From positions 1,665,001 to 1,729,000 of the forward strand of contig BSQZ01000002.1 in NCBI GenBank assembly GCA_033239005.1: a stretch of DNA of 64,000 bases. The letters are read 5' to 3'. Every line of letters begins with the position of its first letter. The first letter of the stretch is position 1. Below the pieces are notes generated by a model. It was not told the origin of the DNA, did no database searches, and worked only from the letters and a program-made list of their open reading frames with translations. The translations under genes were made by a program, and so were the position numbers. This document shows positions 1 through 14,135 of this stretch, in pieces. The stretch comes from Lamellibrachia satsuma. Lineage: Eukaryota > Annelida > Polychaeta > Sabellida > Siboglinidae.

Positions 1-751
1 TCGGATTATATTCAATATGCCTTTACGTCGGTAGATAATCTTAATTATCCCAATATACCCCCCTTTCAATCAGACCAAATTTCGCACATCAGTGTGTCTT
101 ATGATAATGTCTTCGGGGTACTAAGAACCACCGATGTAAGTAATGCCTTTAATTCAGTGTGCCATCCACTGTTAATTCATAAGCTTAAATCATACGGGTA
201 TTCTGGGCAATGCATACAATGGTTGCAGTCCTACCTTCTCAACCGAAAACAACGTGTGGTACACGAAGGCAAAGCATCTGACTGGAAGCCGGTGTTGTCC
301 GGTGTACCACAAGGTTCACAAATTAGTTCACTTCTGTTTATCTTGTATATTAATGATCTCACTAATCATGTTGATTCATGTGAAATATCACTCTATGCTG
401 ATGATTCCAAACTGTTTAGAGAAATTTCGTCGGTGACCGATTATCAGTTGGTGCAGACGAATCTGGACAGTGTGTGACTCTGGTGTGAGGCCTTGTCACA
501 TCAAACCTAATGCAGACAGGTGCTGCAGAATGACTTTAGCTAACAAAAAGAAATACTTATCTTTTGACTACGCCACCTTAGGCCAGTCTCTACCCAGGGT
601 CGCCGCTGTCAAAGATCTCCGAGTCACATTGACTAGTAATTTGAATTTTAAAGATCATATTAGTCGTAATGTCTCTAAAGCTTTTCAGATGTGTAGTTTT
701 ATTAAGCGCGTTTGCACAACATTTACCGATGTATAAACTTTGCGATCCTTG
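1..751 (+). pseudogene. Non-LTR retrotransposon reverse transcriptase, 5' part, broken
   Basis: The frame is open from base 1 and reads through three reverse transcriptase landmarks: DVSNAFNSV (motif A, normally D-S-AFD), SGVPQGSQISSLLF (motif B) and YADDSKLF (motif C) at about 393-416. It is on the + strand, so the element enters from outside the window. A TGA at 475-477 interrupts the frame; LWCEALSHQT continues in the same frame after it. The sequence then shifts frame into a stretch typical of the RT thumb region ([16 protein letters not shown]...SFIKRVC). The coding sequence ends abruptly in a (TA)n tract at 752. This layout is that of a CR1/Jockey-type LINE without LTRs. It is dead: at least one stop, one frameshift and one large interruption. 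Confidence 0.85.
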
Positions 752-1871
<1,120 letters not shown>

Positions 1872-2218
1872 ATGCGTAATTTGACATATTTTAACATAAA
1901 GTCTTCACACTGAGACGTCTGTTACTACATAGTCTGATATTTTTTATCGTAAAATCACGTGATATGGTGTTGACTGTATCACTTCTAACATGTTGACCGG
2001 CCAAATGTGTTTTAATGAAACACAATTTTTTTTATTTGATCGTTACAGGTTTATGCCGTTCAGTGTATAATGTAAGCATGATATTCGGGGAGAAGCATTG
2101 AAATTGACCAAATAACAATAAAATTATATTAAAAATGTCGTGCGTGCATGCTAGTCGTGTCTATTTTTTTCAAAGCGTCCAAGTGCACGTCAAAAAAGAA
2201 CATATTATCTACAGATCT
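1872..2218. other. Non-coding, AT-rich
   Basis: No convincing ORF, RNA gene or repeat was seen here. Confidence 0.5.
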
Positions 2219-2316
2219 TGACCTAAATACTCAAACAACTTACAGTTCCGATCACTTATGGTGCATCTGACCTAAATACTCAAACAACTTACAGTTCCAA
2301 TCACTTTTGGTGCATC
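2219..2316. repeat. 49-bp tandem duplication
   Basis: Two adjacent copies (2219-2267 and 2268-2316), beginning tgacctaaatactcaaacaa, differ at only two positions. Confidence 0.9.
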
Positions 2317-3020
2317 GAGAAAACTTCCTATGCGCAGACAGGCATATTCTATAAATAAGGTAGGTACATTCAAACATCATACGCGAGTACAATACGTCTA
2401 TAATTATTCTTCCTCTCTATTTTTAGAGGTTTTTGTCCAGCGCGATGTGTATCAGAGACGCACATGTCTCCACTTCCGGTACGAACCTACGCGACTGCTT
2501 GTACGCGCAGTGGCGGTACTAGACTGTCGCGACGACAGATGTGCTAGGCGTATCTCCCTGTATAATAGATTTACACCTGACAAATATCATTGTTACGTGA
2601 AAAATGTGAGGGTAGGTTCTCGTGTGTGACAATGAATCACAAAGAGGTCCGGAAGACATTACCGGCGTCTCAGATTACAATCAGTTTTTCTGGTTTGACC
2701 GCCATTCGTATCACTGTAAAGGAGCTCTTTCAAAGAATATGAGAGCTCGCGAGCACTCTGTTGTCTTTCTATGCGAGTTTCGTTTGGTCATTCTATTTCA
2801 TGATCTGCTAACTGTGGGGTTTGCAATACAAATACAAAACACCAACTGTTTTTGTTTTATTATGCCGCTTTTTATGATGTATATCTCCGGAACGTGCAAG
2901 ATATCCGAAAGACAACTCCAGTCATAAATCGAGACGAGGGGGAAATATATTGAGTCACGTATGGGACGACCTGCTTACCAAGACAACTGGCGAGCAGAGG
3001 AAGAACTTACCGTCCCAGAA
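2317..3020. other. Unassigned sequence with short ORFs
   Basis: Short + strand ORFs at 2330-2629 (99 codons) and 2622-2927 (101 codons) have no recognisable motif and are near the length expected by chance. I treat the stretch as non-coding or old element sequence. The bases just before 3021 may belong to the ribozyme-like repeat that follows. Confidence 0.4.
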
Positions 3021-3023
3021 TTC

Positions 3024-3053
3024 CTGACGAAGGCTGCCGATGGCAGTCGAAAC
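3024..3053 (+). ncRNA. Hammerhead-like core of a retroelement
   Basis: CTGACGA at 3024-3030 matches the CUGANGA core of hammerhead ribozymes. After one extra A comes a 7-base-pair stem (ggctgcc 3032-3038 with ggcagtc 3042-3048, one G-U pair, loop GAT) and then GAAAC at 3049-3053. This order is the catalytic core of the hammerhead. Hammerhead motifs are known in Penelope-like elements and retrozymes. The extra A and the lack of a clear stem III and cleavage strand mean activity is doubtful; it may be a decayed copy. Confidence 0.4.
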
Positions 3054-3117
3054 GTTGAGTAAGTAATCAAAAAAAGTTGTGGTTGAAGAAAATCGTAATT
3101 CAAATAAATTTATTATT

Positions 3118-3165
3118 GTTTCGACCAATTGTGATTAGGGGCTTCCAAGCGAACGCCTTCATCGG
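3118..3165 (-). ncRNA. Second, weaker hammerhead-like motif on the opposite strand
   Basis: Read on the minus strand, CCGATGA (3159-3165) precedes a small hairpin and ends in CGAAAC (3118-3123). One core base differs from CUGAUGA and the stem is poor. It faces the + strand motif at 3024-3053 about 65 bases away, as if the pair marked the two ends or the junction of an element. Confidence 0.25.
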
Positions 3166-3175
3166 CAATATCCTT

Positions 3176-4185
3176 AGACTATTTATACGCCACCTTTTCA
3201 TATAAATAGCACATTTATTACTGGAAAATAACATAATAAAATATATCCATCAGTGCGATTGAAATTGAAAAAATAAAATAGTTGATGAAGCTAAACAGTT
3301 GCTATATTTATTTAAGTGCATTTGAAAATATGTATTTAATAAATAACATAATGTGCGTACCATATTAATTTTGTTGAATACGTTTGATAGACTGGCACAT
3401 ACAACGCTAACGTATGCATATACCTGTATACATATTGAAATGGTTACGAATGAATGAAAGTACAAAAGAAAATCAGTCATAAAAACTTTGTTTTCGGTGC
3501 ACTTTGTATATTGATTTACTACGCCATACGTGAAGTGAATAAACTCAAGCATAAATAAATTGATTACATATATAAATAACACGTTAGCACATTGTGCCAG
3601 TTTTTTAATTGCAACATATAACATATACTGGACAGACAATGCAATCGTTTTTTCTTTTGCTTTACATATTGATTTACCAAAATTGATTTGTAAACATTCA
3701 CGCATAGCTTTGAGTTTATTGAAAATGTACCTTACCAAGGTACCCACAGTCGGACTAAAGTACTTTAAGTTGTACTTGGGTCAATGTCCATTTGTGAAAT
3801 GTATAACATTCCTCTTGTCCCGTGCAACACGGCAACATAGATTTTATACACTTCAGTTCATTTACCATATCGGCGAAGGTACAGATATACGTAAATAAAT
3901 TTTAAAAGTTCAATATTTAAAAACCCATATAGTTAGTGATGTGAACCGTCGTGACGATTAAGGGATTCCTTTCGAATTACAAGTTCATTTGCCTCAATAT
4001 GTAATAGTAATAATAAAAACAATAATATAATAATAATAATACTCTATATATTACACCTATACGTATATACATATTATACAGATGTGGCAAGTCTCCGGCT
4101 TTTGGAAAGATATCTCATTCCTTAAATTTTTTAACATGGTAAATCTGCATATCATAATTAATACTGATGAGGTGGGTGATTCCTA
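3176..4185. other. AT-rich non-coding
   Basis: A 165-codon minus ORF (3250-3747) is rich in codons favoured by AT content and shows no domain. A + ORF overlaps it. Simple ATA/AAT repeats lie at about 4003-4042. Nothing else is supported. Confidence 0.5.
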
Positions 4186-4419
4186 CTAAGACAAAAATGT
4201 TGTTGTCGTGGGAGCTGAAATATAATCTGACTGAGCCATTGTCGTTATGCTTCCATAACGATACATGTCGGAGACCAGACGTCCGACAGGCGACGTATCA
4301 GGGCCCTGTCTGCTAGTGTAGGCTTTTAATGTGACCTTTGTTATCTGAGGTAATGCCTCATTAACTGCTGGGACGCCCCGCAGAAAGCCAACTATGGGAA
4401 TTGTGAACGAACTGTGCAA
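4186..4419 (-). CDS. Unidentified coding-like ORF, 77 codons
   Basis: The minus ORF has balanced amino-acid content (for example GPDTSPVGRLVSDMYRYG) rather than the low-complexity look of most ORFs here. No family is recognised and no splice sites or promoter could be tied to it. It may be a piece of a decayed element, an exon, or chance. Confidence 0.15.
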   Translation of the reverse strand: MHSSFTIPIVGFLRGVPAVNEALPQITKVTLKAYTSRQGPDTSPVGRLVSDMYRYGSITTMAQSDYISAPTTTTFLS

Positions 4420-5975
4420 TTATTTTCCCAAGTAGGATTGACATTAATGATTAACGATGGGGCAAACCGGGAGAGGAATATAATTTGATCATATCATACA
4501 ATAATTACACGTTGTGTGTTAGACCTTCCAGATAAGACACTAGCCATAAAATATTCATCACAAGACCTAGATGTCAAACATTCAACACGATGCAAAATTG
4601 TCTTAAAGTAACTCAACCCACAAGAAGACACACTTTTTGATTACGCACAATTATCACTAAATATATATACGCTGCTATGCACATTGACGAATAACGACCG
4701 TTTTGCTCCTCAATCGGATCACCAGCGTGTGCAGTATTCAGCACGCCAATGACACTACTTGCTTCGCTCGAACCACGCCCTCTGAAAGGTGTCCGTGAAG
4801 CATACTCCGTCAATCAGTCGGCTCGGTTCGTTGAGCGTCTTGCAGTCTCCTATAGAGAATTGCGCTTCACTCTTCAACCACACGGCCGACTGGACGTCCC
4901 CACTGAACGATCCGGGTTAATATAACTACGAGCTATCGTCAACGGCAACGAAATCTGTCAAATCAAAGCTGCGCCAAGCGAAGTACTACACGAGTATGCA
5001 ACCAGCTCGGACGCCAGTCATTGTAAACTTTTAGCCTGTACTTTGGTAGAGCAGTCGGCCGATACAACCGCATTCGCTCGGAACCGTCCTTAAATCGGTA
5101 AGTGATTATTCTCATGGTAGCGTAACGAACACATGCGCTATTGTTCTTGAACGGCGCTACGAAGTAGAGTTGTAAAGAACTAGGTAAGTATAGTGGCATT
5201 GTTCGAGGACGATTTACGTGGAAGACAGAGTTATTGTCGTATCTTTGTTGCTGCTCTACAGCGCACTTCAGCATTATTATTATTTCTTAGGATGAACGAT
5301 TAGCGATATTGCTATTACTAACCTATATGCCTATATACAATCGTGTTGTGGTTCCCGTGTTATCAATTATAGCAACGAAACGTTTCAAGAGCAGTTATAT
5401 AAAAAGCTTAAACACTGCTCCAACGTTGCATGTGATTATATTAGGCGTAACGGATTACACTGATGCATGCTCACACGACGCTTTTTAATGCAGTGAAGCA
5501 CCGCCTTCAGTAAGATCTAAAAGCCAGCTACATGGTCCTTTTTACGTAGTCTATTAATGGACTGTCGTAAAAATGTGCTAATCTTGTAATAGCTTATACG
5601 GGCGCCACTTCAAAGATTGCAGAGTGGAAAGCGATCGACATCTGATCACGAAACTTGGTTGTGGAGTGAATCACTAGTTAAACCGATACCATTCAGGCAT
5701 TTTCTGCGTCATTTCGATGGAACTATGCGCTACCACGCCTCCGTCGGTTCTCACTGTCTAGACGCGGCACTTTTATAATGTGTCTTATATTGATGGATAT
5801 GTGTGCGTGTTTACATTAAGCACATGTATCTGCAGTATCGATGGCGAGCAATGGTGTGATGCGTCCGTCAATTGACTGAAGACAACACGTGAAATGCATT
5901 GCAATAAGAGGCCGGATGTGATCGTATGTCCAACAGCGACAGTGCCACAAAGCGTTTATTTAAACCGGCGGGGCT
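4420..5975. other. No supported gene
   Basis: Only short ORFs (for example 4963-5274 minus, 103 codons) without motifs. No repeats of note. Confidence 0.45.
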
Positions 5976-6248
5976 TCAGACAGTCTTTACAATGAGCGGA
6001 AGAACGAACGTAATCAGACCTGTAACACGGGCATACGAAGTGGCACCTAAGTATTCAAACGCGTATATTTGATACTGCAGAGGTCCGAAACTTTTTAGAT
6101 CTTTCCCGTATTCTGCTGAGAATTCGCTTTTTACAACGGCTGCCGTTAGGTGATACAATAGCCACAGTTCCGTTTTGCGATAACCATTTGAAAAAAATAT
6201 AACCATTGTCTTAATAAAAACACAAACATACAAACTATACGTGAGCAT
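5976..6248 (-). CDS. Unidentified coding-like ORF with poly(A) signal after the stop
   Basis: The second half of this minus ORF (from about residue 23, YRKTELWLLYHL, to the end) has normal protein composition, with a hydrophobic C-terminus (GLITFVLPLIVKTV). An AATAAA sits on the same strand at 5955-5960, 15 bases past the stop, so this could be a last exon or the end of a compact viral or transposon gene. The N-terminal part is AT-driven, so the true start or a splice acceptor probably lies near 6190. No family is recognised. Confidence 0.25.
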   Translation of the reverse strand: MLTYSLYVCVFIKTMVIFFSNGYRKTELWLLYHLTAAVVKSEFSAEYGKDLKSFGPLQYQIYAFEYLGATSYARVTGLITFVLPLIVKTV

Positions 6249-7185
6249 ATCATAAATGTACTAATTGCCTTAATAAAAACAAGATATACGTATGAGCAGT
6301 ACCACGCCATTACGTATCACAATTCGGCCCTATATGTGGTATAATACCTAAATGCACGGAAGAACAATACTACGTGGTTATGTATACGCGTATTCCAGTC
6401 GACCACATTCCAGCTTTTTAGTACTAGCTAGATAACATCACTACAATTTATTTTCGTAAATTGTAATTCAGTTTCAGAAAACGATGTTTTTGTCAGAAAG
6501 CCGAAACTGCTTCACACACACACTCGTTATTGTACAAGTGCATGGGATCCTCTAAATGAGATCACGCAACGACCATCTGTTGTCGAGTTAACGACCAGGG
6601 TAAATGTGGATGCCGTGCAGTCGTTGGAAAGGTAGAAAAAATAATGATTTTCTCCCGTTTTTTTCTGTACCTTGTGACCCTTATGGGAGGAGCGCCACGT
6701 CACGGGTTTCTTCAGCATCTGGTATCAGTCTCGGCGTTCCACTTTATTCCATCTGTCTTGGTCTTCTGCTTTCCTCTTCAGACAATTCCTCCGCCTTGTG
6801 GTTAGTAATCCCGTTCTCCTCGTAACACCCTCTTCTGTTGTCCATGTACTCTTCGGCACTGTCTCCTCATCCTAACGCTAGCAATGTCCTATCCTTAACA
6901 AAGTGTTACAAACTACCTTCTTTTGTTCTTTTTTCTATGTGGGCACCTTCGGTGGCTGAGCAGCTGTCCCTCTCCACTCTGGAGGCGCTGACGCAAGGCA
7001 CCAAGGAAGGCGTTGACTTCTTTCTTGAAATGTTCTTAATTCACTCATTTCCCTCAAAGCATGTGATAGAAATCAATACGGAGTACAGAAGGTTGCTGTG
7101 CAAGGTGAAGCATTTCGCTGTTTTATCTCCAAAAAATGCCGCGGTACTTGGATGATGAACGTTAGGCACGGTTCTATGTGACGAA
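6249..7185. other. No supported gene
   Basis: Overlapping ORFs on both strands (6527-6718 minus; 6604-6825 and 6838-7155 plus) carry no recognisable domain. The minus strand around 6720-6850 has a charged stretch (NCLKRKAEDQDRWNKVERRD) that faintly recalls LINE C-termini, too weak to call. Confidence 0.35.
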
Positions 7186-7222
7186 ATGTGTGCGTGCGTG
7201 CGTGCGTGCGTGCGTGCGTGTA
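7186..7222. repeat. (TGCG)n microsatellite
   Basis: About seven tgcg units followed by a short ta/ca run. Confidence 0.9.
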
Positions 7223-7389
7223 TACATACACACAGAGTGATGTACGTGAATTACTATTGTACGTAACCATATACAGTATCTGCACGGAGTTTGCCTCTAA
7301 GGAACCAACATATTCTAAACAGTTTTCACCAATGTGTGTTAACTAATTTATTATCATATATTTAACCCATTAATGTTATCACCTATATA

Positions 7390-7470
7390 ATTTAAGCGCC
7401 TCAGAATGGACTTTGTCCAGATAAACGGCGCTGCACAAGTGTACCTATTATTATTATTATTACACATTAT
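7390..7470 (+). repeat. LINE/SINE 3' tail
   Basis: The sequence ggcgctgcacaagtgtacc followed by (TAT)n matches the usual form of L2/RTE-like LINE and SINE tails (a short conserved tail, then a trinucleotide run). Only the tail is recognised. Confidence 0.5.
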
Positions 7471-7499
7471 TTATGAAGGAGACTTATTGTTTCGCAATT

Positions 7500-7565
7500 A
7501 AAGTCTCAGTTCTGGAATAAGCTTAGTTGTCCTCTTTGAATTTCTTCTAGTATGTCCTTTTTTTG
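7500..7565 (-). pseudogene. Short CR1-like reverse transcriptase fragment
   Basis: The minus strand reads a form of IQRGTTKLIPEL, the same motif found at 10.9 kb (KRATKPIPELRDIR) and typical of CR1-like RT C-termini. About 65 bases only. Confidence 0.5.
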
Positions 7566-7749
7566 ACATGGCCGATATATGGTTGTTTGCAATATTTCAA
7601 ATTGACCCCAGCTATTGTATAATTATAATATTATAATTGGCTCTTTATTATTTACTTTTCTAAAAATTTAATAATAAATTTTGTAAATGTTGTTTATTTC
7701 CATCTTTTTAACCTTTCCAAAGTACTTGTACGTACGTGTGTACTACTAA

Positions 7750-7830
7750 AGTAAACACGCACGCACACAAACACACATCACGCACGCACGCTCGCAAGCA
7801 CGCAAGCAAGCAAGCAAGCACGCACTCACA
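7750..7830. repeat. Acgc/aagc-type microsatellite
   Basis: Imperfect cacg, acgc and aagc tetranucleotide runs. Confidence 0.85.
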
Positions 7831-9296
<1,466 letters not shown>

Positions 9297-9299
9297 ACA

Positions 9300-10595
9300 A
9301 ATTAATAATATTATGGCGTTTGATATGTAATGTTATTCATAGTATACGGTAAGTTTACGATAAGTTTGAATATTTTAATTAAACTATGCAACTATTGCGG
9401 AAAATCCACCGAATATTAATGACGTGACACCGGCCAATTCTATACTTGTCGGTCACCGGAATACTCGACCAGCCATTTCCATTTCGGGTTCACGCTTGAA
9501 AGACGCAACGCTTTTGCTTACTCGCTGTCAGATCGTAGAAAGGGAGACGCTGCGCCATTAAACTCGGAGAATTGATCAAAGTTCCGACTAACTAAAAGTC
9601 TACAGGTCTCGGAGCTCTTAGAGTGGCGACTAACACGCACCACTGCGCACTAAACGGTCGCATTTGACGTGCCTCGTTAACAACACAGCAACGAGAGCGC
9701 GGTCTTGGCTCAATCCATTCACAGACGAAGTCAATCGAAATGAATCGCTTGTCATACAGGATTCGGTCTAACAAGACGTCGGGCTTCAGGCCTGGTCCTG
9801 TGCTCACAAAAATATACGATTTTCGTAAGTCAAATTTAGTCTCGTGTGTCACCATTGACTTCAAAGTTACACAGAAATAGGGTTGCTAGTTCCAACATAT
9901 TTCGGAAATACAGGTCCTGAATGAAACCTTCATAGATTTGTCATTATATTATAAATGAAGAATGGGTGCGTAATGACAGCGATGGCAGGCATGATAGTAA
10001 CAACAACAAGAACAATAACAGTAATAATAAATTTTACAACAACAACAATTATAATTGAAGAATAGTAACGACTTCACAAATAATATCTTGCAAAGCTAAT
10101 CGTTTTATGGATTCCTAGTTTTTGTGTGTGTTGATGCATACGGTTGGTTCGACTTACGAATAGTGCAGGAATGCACACAGATTCACTGAACGAATGTTTT
10201 GCGGGACGTTGCGTACATACATATATTTAAATGTATAATATTAATAACATATCGGTTGTTTAAAAATAATATCCGCACCAATCGTGATCTTTCAAATATT
10301 GATATTTAAGAAAGCACACGATTTGGCGATGAAATAGAACAAGCCGGTTTTACAGCATGGACCCTATATAGAGATCGCAAATATTCACATTTGAAAGGAT
10401 TTCTTACGGTAAATATATTACAGCAAAAAATAAATAAATATGAAGCAAAACACTTACATTAACTTTGAGAAGAAAAAACTGTACGGCATTTTTTTTTTTT
10501 GCATTTTAATATAGGCTACCCGAAATTGTGGATAACATTGTGGATAATATAGCACCATAATAACAAGATTTACATAATAATAAGATATATATTGC
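9300..10595. other. No supported gene
   Basis: One minus ORF at 9592-9864 (90 codons) has no domain. Trinucleotide-type AAC/AAT runs lie at about 10000-10060. Confidence 0.45.
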
Positions 10596-11065
10596 CATCC
10601 AAAGCAAAACGCCAAGAAGGCAAGTGGACAAGGAAGCCATTGGCTTATTGAGAGTTCAACATTTATTTATATCTATGTGTAAGCTGCACTTCTGAGATAT
10701 TTGTCAATTTTGTTTTTAAACACACTGTATATTCACGCTGCTATACCATTTACACAATCTGTAGATAATCTGTTCCATTCGTTTATTTTCTCTGTGAGAA
10801 TAAGTACATTCTTATATCTAATCTGCGTTGCTTCGTGTACTGTAGAAACTTCAATTTGATCTTGTATTAACCCCCTTGTGTCTAGGGTTGTCAAACCACA
10901 CTCTTTTAAGTTTTGTCGTCTCTAATGTCTCTCAGTTCTGGAATCGGCTTAGTTGCTCTCTTCTGTATTCGTTCTAGCGCATCTACATATACGTGTTACC
11001 ATATGCATGGTCTCCAAGCGTGTATATAGTATTCTAAATGAGGACTAACATCTAAATGAGGACTA
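10596..11065 (-). pseudogene. CR1-like retrotransposon 3' fragment
   Basis: On the minus strand this reads, with breaks, the C-terminal region of a CR1-like reverse transcriptase: RATKPIPELRDIRD, then the region corresponding to GLTTLETRR, then FSQRTINEWNRLSTDCVN-like text. It ends in the shared 3' sequence (tctcaataagccaatggctt, then cttgtccacttgcc, then ttggatggcaat). The same tail recurs at 32.3, 38.3, 46.1, 53.4, 53.6 and 63.1 kb. Confidence 0.7.
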
Positions 11066-11790
11066 ACATTCCATTTATAATATTATATAGAGAGGTATAA
11101 TTATTGCTCTTTTCTTTTCTCCTAATCAACCCACGAATATGATTACCCTTTGAAGCTACAATACTATTTTATTGTATAGTATGCAGAACATGGTATCTCC
11201 CATTGCATGGGTTACATACAAGTTCCAGTGTCCACTGTGTCCTGTCGTGAATACTGTGGAGTCGTGAGCAATTGCCGACGGAAATACAACTCGCTGTGTT
11301 GTACTTTAAATTATAAATTTGCACTCTATGTATAAGTAATTATTTCTGTGTTCGTGTAACGGTCCGCCTGTATCCACAGACGCTGCGGCTAGGCGGAATA
11401 TAGGAAGAAAAGAAGAATGTGTCCATGACTACTACAAGAACGCAAATATTTAAAGATGTTTTGTATCAGCAAAAATCACATCGTACCATCAATACCGCCT
11501 ACTTATATTAAACAGAAATCACAACTGTGAACAACTTCTAGCGCCAGTGAGCTTGAGCTTGCTCAGATGCGCGATTGTTTCGTGCATGGCACGGCAATAT
11601 AATCGCGCGAATCTTGTAGGAAAAATAATTATTAATTTTATTAAAATTATGTCAGCCACGCGTGGATTCAGATATACCACGACATGTACTCTTCACGTTA
11701 TTGTCCGTTTAATAATATACTAAAAACGGAACTTTTTCTTTATGTGTACATTGCACTGCCAATAATAGAATTGGCTAAAAAACACACATC
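11066..11790. other. Non-coding
   Basis: A short repeated phrase (atctaaatgaggactaacat) occurs twice near 11032-11070. Nothing else was seen. Confidence 0.45.
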
Positions 11791-13001
<1,211 letters not shown>

Positions 13002-13110
13002 TAGCTCACGTTTTTAATATATTTTCTCCAAAATAGTTTTTTATAAGTGGAAAGTAGCTCACGTTTTTAATATATGTTCTCTAAAATAGTTTTTTTATAA
13101 GTGGAATGTA
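13002..13110. repeat. 53-bp tandem duplication
   Basis: Two copies starting tagctcacgtttttaatata, with a few mismatches and one inserted T. Confidence 0.9.
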
Positions 13111-13935
13111 ACAGAGGACTTCTTCACAACAATAGATCAGACCACGTGGAACATTGAAGCAGAGTTAAAGAACACTTCATATGTCAACGAATAATTCGTA
13201 TTTAGTAGTCATATGTGTTTGAAGTATATTGAACAACGAATAATTGCATAACATTATTTTATTTGAACATTTAAAAATTCTTCCTCAATTGATTTAGCCC
13301 GTTGCGAATCAGGTTCGTTAATATTGAAATATATAGTGCGTGAATATCGCAGGAACTTCTAATATTCTGAGTAATATGCCCAGTCAATTTAATAAAAGAG
13401 CGCATACTTTTGTTGAAATTATTGAATTGATCGTTAGATCGGGTAACTTGTGAAAGTGTGAGTAGCCTTATGAGTTTGTTTTTACATATAAAACTGGACC
13501 TGTTTTGCATGTTTTACCGGTTCCGGTCAAAACAATTTAACAAGTTGTCCGTTGATGTCATCAAAACTAAATAAAACTTTGAACAAACGAGCTAGCATGT
13601 CGTAGTACTGCCCCGTCCTCAGGGATTTGAAAATGGGGTTCGTGCGTATACAATCGGGCGGGGGTTTTGTGAGATGATTTATAAAAAAAGTTTTACCGTT
13701 AAACAAATTCTTTTAAAAAGTGTGTCCGTTCAAAACCCCGAACCCCCCAAGAAATTGTAATCATACTATCAGTTTTATTATTAAAGGTACTTTTGCAACC
13801 CTGATTGATCTTTGATCATGTGTCTCCCACGTATAGCGAGGTTTAAAGTTATTTCAATGTGTCTTGGTTAGTTTGTACTTTTCGCTCTTTACATTCCGAT
13901 AGCAAGAAATGTTCTCATGTCTACTCTCCATTGTA
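13111..13935. other. Non-coding
   Basis: AT-rich sequence without a recognisable feature. The minus ORF at 13271-13510 is probably chance. Confidence 0.45.
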
Positions 13936-13939
13936 TATA

Positions 13940-14135
13940 TGGCGACCTTCCCAAAGCCTCAGCAAAACTCCGCGAGCGAAGAATGACAACTTCAGGAGAT
14001 TACGACCGCTACAAAGAAGAGATCATACAAAAAGTGCTTTTCCGGGAACCAAAACACGGAATGTCTGGATCACGAAACAAAACATTCGTTCAATTAATTA
14101 AAGAGGATACCGGACTGAATGGTATGTGCTGTAAC
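13940..14135 (+). pseudogene. Second type of non-LTR retrotransposon C-terminus
   Basis: The + frame reads KLRERRMTTSGDYDR, then VLFREPKHGMSGSRN and LIKEDTGLNG. This follows the order of the C-terminal tail common in invertebrate LINEs (LRERR...AGH..R, VLLWEPKHG.R..GRP, L..DTGL). Gly-His and Arg-Pro positions have changed, so it is an old fragment. It is a different family from the tails with tctcgataagccaatg. Confidence 0.55.
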
